A stretch of DNA of 7,058 nucleotides from an uncultured Saprospiraceae bacterium (GTDB taxonomy: Bacteria > Bacteroidota > Bacteroidia > Chitinophagales > Saprospiraceae): positions 1-7,058 of the forward strand of contig CALDEN010000014.1 in assembly GCA_937942405.1 (NCBI GenBank), written 5' to 3'. Each line of letters starts with the position of its first letter. Within the stretch, counting starts at the first letter, position 1. Both the position numbers and the translations under genes were made by a program. Positions 1 to 5,738 of this stretch are shown one piece after another. Below the pieces are notes generated by a model that saw only the letters and a program-made list of their open reading frames with translations, had not been told where the DNA came from and searched no databases.

Positions 1-505
1 ATTCTAGTAATTCTTGCATTTTTGCAGGAACCTCTTGAGGTTCTGCATATCGGAAGGTCTCTCCGCTGCGTAGTAAGACATGATTTGGTTGTTCTTTATA
101 GTCTCCTACTTTGATAAGTCTACGAGTGGATTGGCCATCTGAGGTCTGTGCATCAGACCAGTAATCCTTGACGAGGATAGTTTGATTAAGTTCTCTTATG
201 TCTTTTTCTAACAGGCTCCTTTCGTTAAGCCTAGTCCATTCCCTGATCATATTAATGGCAAGATCATGGGCTTTCATCTCATTGACATCCTTGAGTGAAT
301 TATTCTGAGCTCTGAAGTCATCCCCTAATCGTAATAGTAGTTCAGTATCGCCATAGGTCAAAGTATTGCCTTCTATGTGATTTGAATTATAATTCCATTC
401 CAATCTAAATTTCGCCCAAAGCGTCTCTTCATGCTCCTTTTTTAGAGGCTGCAGTGCATCCCACTGCTTTTTTAAATCATCTATTTTGGATAGAATGTTC
501 TTCAT
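1..505 (-). CDS. Fic family protein, N-terminal part (C-terminus beyond the left edge)
   Basis: The reading frame starts at the ATG at 505 and stays open for 168 codons to the window edge. Residues 41-46 read SNHIEG, which fits the (S/T)xxxE(G/N) inhibitory-helix motif of Fic proteins. The following stretch (NTLTYGDTELLL) is typical of the region just before the Fic core. Residues from about 130 (a GQSTRRLIKVGDY-like stretch, then EPQEVPAKMQELLE) resemble the linker that directly precedes the catalytic HPFxxGNGR motif, which must lie outside the window. Family knowledge: Fic enzymes usually transfer AMP from ATP to hydroxyl side chains of target proteins, and an inhibitory motif N-terminal to the core marks the self-inhibited class II. 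The target cannot be told. The catalytic residues are not visible, so activity is unproven. It is transcribed away from the rest of the window and shows no link to it. Confidence 0.85.
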   Translation of the reverse strand, partial: MKNILSKIDDLKKQWDALQPLKKEHEETLWAKFRLEWNYNSNHIEGNTLTYGDTELLLRLGDDFRAQNNSLKDVNEMKAHDLAINMIREWTRLNERSLLEKDIRELNQTILVKDYWSDAQTSDGQSTRRLIKVGDYKEQPNHVLLRSGETFRYAEPQEVPAKMQELLE

Positions 506-509
506 AATA

Positions 510-517
510 CAAAGATA
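510..517 (-). promoter_or_regulatory. Candidate -7 promoter box of the Fic gene
   Basis: Read on the minus strand, this is TATCTTTG, a full match to the Bacteroidota -7 consensus TAnnTTTG. It ends only four bases before the ATG at 505, so transcription would begin at or next to the start codon and give a leaderless or nearly leaderless mRNA. No convincing TTG -33 element is seen at the usual distance, so the call rests on one box. Confidence 0.4.
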
Positions 518-576
518 TTACATTGAACAAGGATTATTTTGTATGCTCTTAAATATCTACGTTTTATCAAATAGAG

Positions 577-603
577 ATCTTTCGGCAAGCTCAAGGTGAC
601 AAG
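577..603. repeat. Candidate copy of a dispersed intergenic repeat (CAAGCTCAAGGTGACA-like)
   Basis: The stretch contains TTCGGCAAGCTCAAGGTGAC. This closely resembles a TTCGACAAGCTCAGGGTGACA-type sequence that I recall as a common dispersed intergenic repeat in many bacterial genomes. Only one copy is in this window, so its repeat nature is inferred from memory and not shown here. It lies in the non-coding gap between the Fic gene and the tandem repeat array. Confidence 0.3.
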
Positions 604-650
604 AAGGAATTTATACCATTGAACATTGGATCATCCAAAAGATTTGCTCA

Positions 651-767
651 TCTGCACATCTACACATCTACACATCTACACATTTACACATTTACACATT
701 TACACATTATACACATCTGCACATTAACACATTTACACATTTACACATTTACACATTTACACATTTA
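651..767. repeat. 8-bp tandem repeat array (TTTACACA / TCTACACA), about 14 units
   Basis: Positions 651-706 hold seven 8-bp units: TCTGCACA once, TCTACACA three times, TTTACACA three times. One 9-bp unit (TTATACACA, 707-715) follows. Positions 716-763 then hold six more units (TCTGCACA, TTAACACA, TTTACACA four times) and a partial TTTA. Both blocks open with the same TCTGCACA variant, which suggests that a whole block was duplicated. The unit length is not a multiple of three and every frame meets stops quickly, so the array is not coding. It replaces the 3' end of the minus-strand reading frame at 749-919. Together with 506-650 it makes up the non-coding gap downstream of that frame; apart from the promoter box and candidate repeat listed separately, I see nothing else there. 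Confidence 0.9.
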
Positions 768-919
768 TTTTTTAGGCTAGCTCGAGCTTTCTCATCTCCG
801 AGTTCCATTTTGTAAAATTCTTTTACGGCAGGGATTTTGGAGTAAAGCATTTTAAGCTCCTGCTGCAACTCTTCGGGAGATAAGGAGTTTAGATATTTAT
901 TAAAAGCAGGTGACCGCAT
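749..919 (-). pseudogene. Truncated DUF6155-like protein remnant (56 codons)
   Basis: The frame begins with ATG at 919 and gives 56 residues. Residues 7-37 (FNKYLNSLSPEELQQELKML, then YSKIPAVKEFYKMEL) resemble, from memory, the N-terminus of the Bacteroidota DUF6155 family, whose members are much longer (recalled as well over 100 residues; function unknown). The last residues, KCVNV, and the TAA stop are encoded by the TTTACACA tandem array, so the natural C-terminus has been lost to the repeat. An in-frame ATG at 973 exists, but it would overlap the opposite gene, and the family-like sequence begins right at 919. The start lies 16 bp from the start of the divergent Smr gene. It may be a dead remnant or an expressed short protein; I favour a remnant. 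The family assignment is moderate. Confidence 0.5.
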
Positions 920-924
920 ACTAC

Positions 925-930
925 AAAGGA
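925..930 (+). promoter_or_regulatory. Ribosome binding site of the Smr gene (AAAGGA)
   Basis: AAAGGA ends five bases before the ATG at 936. It is the only clear Shine-Dalgarno-like site before a gene start in this window. It supports 936 as the true start although it falls inside the 16-bp gap to the divergent frame. Confidence 0.55.
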
Positions 931-935
931 ACAAA

Positions 936-1430
936 ATGAATTTAAAAGATTTATGGATCGGTGATTTACTCAAGGTAAAAAGTACAGGAAAGATCGGCTC
1001 CTACGAAGGGAATATAGGCAATGATATCGCGATCCTCAAAGTAGTCAATAAAAAAGTAGAAGTTCTCAATACCGATATAGTCAGATACGACCCTCCCAAA
1101 GTCAAAGAAGAAACCAAAAAAGTCTACAAAACTTCTTCTTACAAGGTTGAACGCATGGTCGCCGATGAGATCGATCTCCACTTAGAAAAGCTGACACCTA
1201 GCCATCTACAAATCATTCCAGAGATCAAGCTCGATTTCCAGGTAAACGCTTGTATCTCTTATCTACAACGAGCCATCGAAGCACGTAAGGCCAAAGTCAC
1301 CATCATCCATGGTAAAGGGACAGGAACACTCAAAGCAGAAGTGCATCATCTCGTCCAAGATTTTAAGCAAATCTATCACAGTCATGAAAAAAACGACGGA
1401 GGAGCTCTAGAGGTATGGTTTAAGTATTAA
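936..1430 (+). CDS. KOW-like plus Smr domain protein (MutS2 C-terminus-like)
   Basis: This is a 164-residue cytoplasmic protein with no signal peptide. Residues 8-50 (IGDLLKVKSTGKIG at the start, then NKKVEVLNTDIVR) resemble the KOW/SH3-like segment that precedes the Smr domain in MutS2. Residues about 79-164 form an Smr domain: D80-L81-H82 is the DLH motif, 125-133 (HGKGTGTLK) is the HGxGxGxL loop, and GGALEV at 155-160 is the terminal GGxxxV strand. Family knowledge: Smr domains are nucleases or nucleic-acid binding modules, and in MutS2 they act in recombination control or rescue of collided ribosomes. The MutS ATPase core is absent, and the protein is shorter than the roughly 340-residue DUF2027-Smr proteins common in this phylum. 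It appears to be a single-gene unit; its exact role is unknown. Confidence 0.85.
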   Translation: MNLKDLWIGDLLKVKSTGKIGSYEGNIGNDIAILKVVNKKVEVLNTDIVRYDPPKVKEETKKVYKTSSYKVERMVADEIDLHLEKLTPSHLQIIPEIKLDFQVNACISYLQRAIEARKAKVTIIHGKGTGTLKAEVHHLVQDFKQIYHSHEKNDGGALEVWFKY

Positions 1431-1450
1431 AACAGAATAAAACTATTCTT

Positions 1451-1491
1451 AAAATAAAAAAAGCTAAGTTTGATAAAAATCAAACCTAGCT
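1451..1491 (-). terminator. Rho-independent terminator for the YHYH operon
   Basis: Positions 1462-1474 (AGCTAAGTTTGAT) and 1479-1491 (ATCAAACCTAGCT) form a 13-bp stem with one mismatch around an AAAA loop. On the minus strand the hairpin is followed by a T-rich run (1461 down to 1451), the classic layout for ending transcription that arrives from the gene stopping at 1573. On the plus strand the hairpin lacks a downstream T run, so it would be a weak stop for the Smr gene ending at 1430. Nothing else is evident in the convergent gap 1431-1572. Confidence 0.8.
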
Positions 1492-1572
1492 ACATTAAAG
1501 AGTATATTAATATTTTACAAAATACTTTACCTATGACTGCAATAAATCAAACGCTATCTTTTGCCGTCAATC

Positions 1573-3537
1573 CTAGTTAATATTATTAGGTGTTCCTTGA
1601 TAATCCTCTGGGAACAATATATAATACAGACCTAAGTATAACTCATTTTCGATATGATAGTGATAATGCTCCTCGCTACAGTGTTGAGTAGTACTCATAT
1701 GTCCACCTGATGCATCTAAATCACCTGGGTATGAACCAGTAGAGGCACACTTACGACCATATAGAAAGAATCCGTCAGAGATAATACCGATTAATGCATC
1801 ATCATCGTCAGACCATGCCTTAGGCTCTAAGTGATAATGATAACTCTGAGGTCCAGTATGTGCTGCAGTATAATCTAGAGATCCTACCGCATTATCTAAA
1901 GGAATATTAGGTCCCTCCTGATCGTTATAAATTACAGAACCACTGACTGCCAATCCTATCGCTCCGAGTCCGGTAGCTGACGAACTAGATGCCAACTGAG
2001 GCTCTATAGGTACTCTCAATGTATAAGAACCGTTAAAATTATCGATATTACCTGGTGCCATTTGTTGTGTTGTCGTTACCGTTGGTGCTACATAAAGAGG
2101 GTGTGTTGTAGACCAGTAAGGAGAAGTATGATTTGGTAGACCATCTGTCTCAATAACTACCTCGTCATCATCGATATAAATCGTATAACTTTCTGGATCA
2201 AAATCCGCATAAGCAGGGTGTAATCCATCAAAACAACTTGCACTGGTTACCTCGTCACATGCATCACCAAAACCATCTGCATCTGTATCTTCTTGACTCG
2301 GGTTAAATTCTTCTGGACAGTTGTCTTGGCTATTAAGCAAACCGTCTCCATCTATATCATCATCACATTCATTCCCCATTCCGTCAGCGTCTAAATCTGC
2401 TTGATCAGAATTAAAATCTAAAGGACAGTTATCAAAAGCATTAGGGATACCGTCTCCATCGATATCAGTCTCACATAGATCCCCGACACCATCGTTATCA
2501 GTATCCTCTTGGTCTGCATTGGGAGTAGTCGGACAATTATCGTTTGCATTGAGAAAGCCATCACCGTCGATATCATCATCGCAGGTGTCACCTATACCAT
2601 CGCCATCTAAATCCTCTTGATCAGGGTTGGAAGTATTAACACAATTGTCCTCTGCATTTAAAACTCCGTCACCATCTTTATCATAGATATTCGTTATCGG
2701 AGAGCTCAATGGAATCTCTGCCCACCCCTCCTCATTATACATATATAAAGACTTACACACTTCATCATAGTAAAACTGTCCAGTTACAGGATCAGTAGGT
2801 ACGTCCGCTACATCACTTCCGGTAATCACCGCATACTTAGATAAGTCTAATGTACTACCACTCGTGATACTCAGGAGATGGTCATTTAAAGAAATATCTT
2901 GAATCTCATTAGTAGAGTCACCGTCTCCATCACTCACTGGAGGAATAGTTACTGTCCCACCATCGCTAAGCGTAATTTGATTACCAGTAATAGTGATTTG
3001 CTGAATCTCATTAGTGGGATCTGCATCTGCATCTTCTGTTGCTGGAAGGATTATACTACCACCACTAGAAAGCATGACTTCATTTCCTGTTATACTTAGT
3101 TGTTGGATCTCATTAGCAGGATCTGCATCTGCATCATCTTTATTTAATACATCTCTTGCATAGAGGGCATAAGGAACCTGAAGTAATGGCGATGTAAAAT
3201 CGATATCTGCAGTACCATCTCCATCGACGTCTATAGATATATCCATCTCTTTAGAATCAGACCAATCGATCAGCGTAAAATCACCGTCAATAACATTCCC
3301 TGATCCAATCACTACAGAATAAATACCGTTAGCGTCGGTTGTTGTATTATGAGATTCCGAATAATCAGAATTTCCTTGTCCATCCGTTATATCAAATGTT
3401 ATCGACAATGCAGCATCTTGAATAGCAGTTCCATCCACTGCACGGACGACACCTTGATAATTTATTCCTTGTGGTATCTGAGCTTGTGTATCACAGATTA
3501 TGAAACAAGCGAATAGGGTTAATAATATGTATTTCAT
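1573..3537 (-). CDS. Secreted mosaic protein: N-terminal Bacteroidota module, acidic repeats, TSP3 repeats and C-terminal YHYH domain
   Basis: This is a 654-residue protein with a Sec signal peptide (residues 1-20, ending in TQAQ). Residues 21-130 (from IPQGINYQGVVRAVDG to LLQVPYALYARDV) form the N-terminal module common in Bacteroidota surface proteins. Residues 135-235 hold three acidic 34-residue repeats. Residues 240-280 resemble an adhesin linker (GQFYYDEV...MYNEEGWAEI). Residues 286-428 are thrombospondin type 3 repeats with eight cysteines spaced alternately 20 and 16 residues apart and DxDGDG calcium-binding loops. Residues about 440-645 match the YHYH family, with YHYH at 566-569 and HYHYH at 624-628; the family's function is unknown, and the histidines suggest metal binding. 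No T9SS sorting domain is seen at the C-terminus. The gene starts 14 bp after the stop of the upstream T9SS-sorted protein, so the two are probably co-transcribed. The stop is TAG. Confidence 0.85.
   Translation of the reverse strand: MKYILLTLFACFIICDTQAQIPQGINYQGVVRAVDGTAIQDAALSITFDITDGQGNSDYSESHNTTTDANGIYSVVIGSGNVIDGDFTLIDWSDSKEMDISIDVDGDGTADIDFTSPLLQVPYALYARDVLNKDDADADPANEIQQLSITGNEVMLSSGGSIILPATEDADADPTNEIQQITITGNQITLSDGGTVTIPPVSDGDGDSTNEIQDISLNDHLLSITSGSTLDLSKYAVITGSDVADVPTDPVTGQFYYDEVCKSLYMYNEEGWAEIPLSSPITNIYDKDGDGVLNAEDNCVNTSNPDQEDLDGDGIGDTCDDDIDGDGFLNANDNCPTTPNADQEDTDNDGVGDLCETDIDGDGIPNAFDNCPLDFNSDQADLDADGMGNECDDDIDGDGLLNSQDNCPEEFNPSQEDTDADGFGDACDEVTSASCFDGLHPAYADFDPESYTIYIDDDEVVIETDGLPNHTSPYWSTTHPLYVAPTVTTTQQMAPGNIDNFNGSYTLRVPIEPQLASSSSATGLGAIGLAVSGSVIYNDQEGPNIPLDNAVGSLDYTAAHTGPQSYHYHLEPKAWSDDDDALIGIISDGFFLYGRKCASTGSYPGDLDASGGHMSTTQHCSEEHYHYHIENELYLGLYYILFPEDYQGTPNNIN
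2254..2682 (-). repeat. Thrombospondin type 3 (calcium-binding) repeat array within the YHYH protein
   Basis: Four cysteine-paired units repeat every 36 residues (108 bp), with cysteines at residues 299, 319, 335, 355, 371, 391, 407 and 427. Each unit carries a DxDGDGxxN loop followed by a DNCP-type and a DxDGxGDxC-type segment, the standard TSP3 pattern. Family knowledge: such arrays wrap many calcium ions and form a stiff linker in secreted proteins. Here it separates the N-terminal modules from the YHYH domain. Confidence 0.9.
2833..3135 (-). repeat. Three 34-residue acidic repeats (DADADPxNEIQ type) within the YHYH protein
   Basis: The units span residues 135-168, 169-202 and 203-235. 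The first two open with DADADPxNEIQQ and continue with ITGNxxxLSxGGxxxxP. The third has diverged (DGDGDSTNEIQD, then SLNDHLLSITSGSTLDLSKY). Similar repeats are widespread in Bacteroidota surface and tail-fibre-like proteins, where they look like beta-rich spacers. A specific ligand cannot be inferred. Confidence 0.85.
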
Positions 3538-3551
3538 ATATGAAGCTTGGT

Positions 3552-4004
3552 TTATTGTTTAATAAAGAGTTGTGATACAAGATCGTCTACTGATCTGAGC
3601 TGTAATATGTAGGCTCCTGAAATAATGCCATTGAGTGAAATTTTATCTCCATCCAATGTCCCCGATAAAACAAGTTTTGAATCAATGTCAAAAATCTTAT
3701 ACTGGGTAAATTCAATTTCAGACACATCAAAAAAGATATGATCAGAGGCAGGGTTGGGATATATTTTGATCGCTACTATAGCAGGATCAAAAGTATAGGT
3801 ACCCATATCGTCAAAATATTGAATAATTCCGTTTTTTGCAGAATACTCATTATTACTGCTTTCGGTTATAAAGACCTCCCCTATAGTATGTGTATGGCTA
3901 TAGGCTTGCGTTGTATTTAACAAGCCACCACTGGTAGGTCCCTGTTGCCCATAACTCGTGACACACATCACAAAGAGAGCAAAAAGTGTATTAATCAATC
4001 TCAT
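3552..4004 (-). CDS. Small secreted protein with T9SS type A sorting domain
   Basis: This is a 150-residue protein. Residues 1-20 (MRLINTLFALFVMCVTSYGQ) form a Sec signal peptide. Residues 24-66 (TSGGLLNTTQ, then HTIGEVFITES) resemble a short glycine/serine-rich module often found in front of sorting domains in this phylum. Residues 79-150 form a type A C-terminal sorting domain: IYPNPASDHIFFDV at 81-94, QYKIFDIDSKLV in the middle, ISGAYILQL at 128-136, and LFIKQ at the end. Family knowledge: this domain directs transport across the outer membrane by the type IX secretion system and is then removed or anchored. Little is left as passenger, about 55 residues, so the mature protein would be very small; it has no recognisable enzyme fold. 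It is the first gene of the minus-strand pair, 14 bp upstream of the YHYH gene. Confidence 0.85.
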   Translation of the reverse strand: MRLINTLFALFVMCVTSYGQQGPTSGGLLNTTQAYSHTHTIGEVFITESSNNEYSAKNGIIQYFDDMGTYTFDPAIVAIKIYPNPASDHIFFDVSEIEFTQYKIFDIDSKLVLSGTLDGDKISLNGIISGAYILQLRSVDDLVSQLFIKQ

Positions 4005-4082
4005 GCAGCTATTATTTTAGTATTTGTCGACAAGATGAAAGATATCCTTCTGTCATTTTGACATTTTAAACTTTTTATACAA

Positions 4083-4111
4083 TTGATAGTCTAATAAAAA
4101 CAATATTTTTA
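4083..4111 (+). promoter_or_regulatory. Candidate promoter of the DUF1800-DUF1501 operon
   Basis: TTG at 4083-4085 and TATTTTTA at 4104-4111 are separated by 18 bp. The second box matches seven of the eight positions of TAnnTTTG, allowing for the two free ones, and the spacing is near that of Bacteroidota -33/-7 promoters. Transcription would start near 4116-4118 and leave a leader of roughly 30 bases before the ATG at 4149. The divergent region is AT-rich, so a chance match is possible. Confidence 0.4.
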
Positions 4112-4126
4112 AGAACATTAGACTAT
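4086..4126. promoter_or_regulatory. Perfect 10-bp inverted repeat around the candidate promoter
   Basis: ATAGTCTAAT (4086-4095) and ATTAGACTAT (4117-4126) are exact reverse complements with a 21-bp spacer. Their centres are 31 bp apart, close to three helical turns, which suits a protein bound to both arms on one face of the DNA. One arm lies in the spacer between the two promoter boxes and the other at the expected transcription start, so a bound regulator would block the promoter. If that start is right, only one arm is transcribed and an RNA hairpin would not form. The sequence is visible; operator function is inferred. Confidence 0.4.
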
Positions 4127-4148
4127 TGACAAACCCCAAATATTATCT

Positions 4149-5720
4149 ATGAGTACGCTCAATCCTTATTCTGGCCCTTGGACTTTTTCTCAGGCGGCAC
4201 ATTTATTACGACGTACGACTTTCGGCCCCAGCTATACAGATATAAAATCTGCAGTAAATCAGGGCCTCTCTAATACCATCGATACACTTCTCGCTCCCCT
4301 TCCTGCACCAGAGCCACCGATACATCATAGATTTGATGCAGATCCTGGAGCTCCCATCGGTGAGACTTGGGTAAATTTAAACGAGCCCATACCTGGTGTC
4401 CCTGGACTAAATAATGCTCGTAAGCGATCGCTAAAATCATGGATGATGGGATTAATGATAGATAGCCCCATAAATATCCGATCCAAGATGCTGCTATTTT
4501 GGCATGAGCATCTACCGATCAATAGTCTTACACGAGGACAGATCGGATATAAATATTGTCAAACCCTACTGACACATACCCTAGGGAATTTTAAAACACT
4601 AATCGAAGACATCACTATCGATCCTGCGATGTTGCTCTTCTTGAATGGACATCAAAACTCTGTACAATCTCCCAATGAAAATTACGCTAGAGAACTCCTC
4701 GAGTTATTTTCTATTGGTAGAGGACTAGAAGCAGGCCCTGGAGATTATACAAACTATACCGAACAAGATGTACGAGAAGTAGCACGTATCCTTACTGGAT
4801 GGAGAGCTAATATAAGTGATGATGCCATCGTTGCTGGAGCATATAGAGACGGCCAACATGATAAAGATAGCAAGCAACTCTCTCCTCGATTAAATAATAT
4901 CGTAATAAATGACCAAGGAGCAGAAGAGTATAAAACGATCATAGACATCATATTTCAGCAATCAGAGGTCGCTCGATTTATTTGCAGGAAACTGCATATC
5001 TGGTTTATCTCTCCGAGAATATCTGCAGATGTAGAACTAAATATCATAGAGCCATTAGCTCAGATTTTGATCGATAATAATTACGAAATCCAGCCGGTCA
5101 TAGCGACGCTTCTATCTAGTGAATACTTTTTTACGGATAGTCATATAGGATGCACCATATCACATCCTCTAGACTTTATGGCCAAAGTGGTAAACACATT
5201 TGAATACGGGAATTTCCAAAACAAAGTCGACAGATATAAATACTATGATCTACTAAACGAACTAACCATTGCTCAGGAAATGGTTTTATTAGAGATCCCC
5301 TCTGTAGCGGGATGGAAGGCATTCTATCAAGGTCCCCAGTATGATAAAGTATGGATAAATTCTATTTCGCTTAAGCTGAGAGAGACCTTTACCGATCTAT
5401 TTGTCGAAGGTATCACCCTATCAGGGACAGAGTTCAGGATAGATGTTCTGGCGTTCATAGAACAGTTCGATGATGTGTATGACCCTAATGTATTGATAGA
5501 AGAATGTATAGCGGTACTTTTTGCGTATCCGATCTCACAGAATCAGCATGATTTCTTGAAAAATCTACTCATCCCTGGACTGCCCGATGCATCGTGGACC
5601 ATGGAGTACTCCGAGTACCTGGCTGACCCCACTAATCCAGATCGTATAGAAGGAATCACTAATCGTCTGAAAGCGATGTTCCAGACTATCCTCAAGATGC
5701 CAGAATTTTATTTAAACTAA
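4149..5720 (+). CDS. DUF1800 family protein
   Basis: This is a 523-residue protein with the hallmarks of DUF1800 in order: HLLRRTTFGP (18-27), KMLLFWHEHL (113-122), MLLFLNGHQN (161-170), PNENYARELLELFSIG (175-190) and YTEQDVREVARILTGW (203-218). The family is of unknown function and is commonly encoded next to a DUF1501 protein, as here. No signal peptide is present. An in-frame TAG at 4119-4121 with no start codon between it and the ATG at 4149 rules out an upstream extension. Many family members do carry export signals, so this one would stay inside the cell unless it leaves with its partner. It lies 18 bp upstream of the DUF1501 gene, so the two are almost surely one operon, and it is divergent from the YHYH operon. 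Length and motifs look intact. No enzymatic role can be claimed. Confidence 0.9.
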   Translation: MSTLNPYSGPWTFSQAAHLLRRTTFGPSYTDIKSAVNQGLSNTIDTLLAPLPAPEPPIHHRFDADPGAPIGETWVNLNEPIPGVPGLNNARKRSLKSWMMGLMIDSPINIRSKMLLFWHEHLPINSLTRGQIGYKYCQTLLTHTLGNFKTLIEDITIDPAMLLFLNGHQNSVQSPNENYARELLELFSIGRGLEAGPGDYTNYTEQDVREVARILTGWRANISDDAIVAGAYRDGQHDKDSKQLSPRLNNIVINDQGAEEYKTIIDIIFQQSEVARFICRKLHIWFISPRISADVELNIIEPLAQILIDNNYEIQPVIATLLSSEYFFTDSHIGCTISHPLDFMAKVVNTFEYGNFQNKVDRYKYYDLLNELTIAQEMVLLEIPSVAGWKAFYQGPQYDKVWINSISLKLRETFTDLFVEGITLSGTEFRIDVLAFIEQFDDVYDPNVLIEECIAVLFAYPISQNQHDFLKNLLIPGLPDASWTMEYSEYLADPTNPDRIEGITNRLKAMFQTILKMPEFYLN

Positions 5721-5738
5721 GCCCCAAAAGAAAACACT

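Noticed and set aside
651..767. Tandem array considered as a CRISPR array
   Set aside because: The units are 8 bp long and directly adjacent, with no unique spacers of constant length and no cas genes in the window.
966..1181. Minus-strand open frame inside the Smr gene
   Set aside because: It lies wholly opposite a well-supported gene, and its translation is a phenylalanine- and tyrosine-rich shadow without any recognisable motif.
2899..3099. Plus-strand open frame opposite the acidic repeats
   Set aside because: It is the antisense reading of the repeat-coding region and has no family resemblance.
3738..3920. Plus-strand open frame opposite the T9SS-sorted protein
   Set aside because: It lies entirely over a gene with a clear signal peptide and sorting domain.
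4037..4044. TATCTTTC on the minus strand as a -7 box for the YHYH operon
   Set aside because: It matches most of TAnnTTTG, but no TTG element lies at a suitable distance upstream, so it is too weak to list.
4051..4063. TGTCA-TTT-TGACA palindrome upstream of the T9SS-sorted gene
   Set aside because: A 5-bp inverted repeat is too short to call an operator in AT-rich DNA, and no clear promoter lies beside it.
4754..4951. Minus-strand open frames inside the DUF1800 gene (also at 4325-4522)
   Set aside because: Both lie fully opposite conserved DUF1800 motifs and show no independent features.
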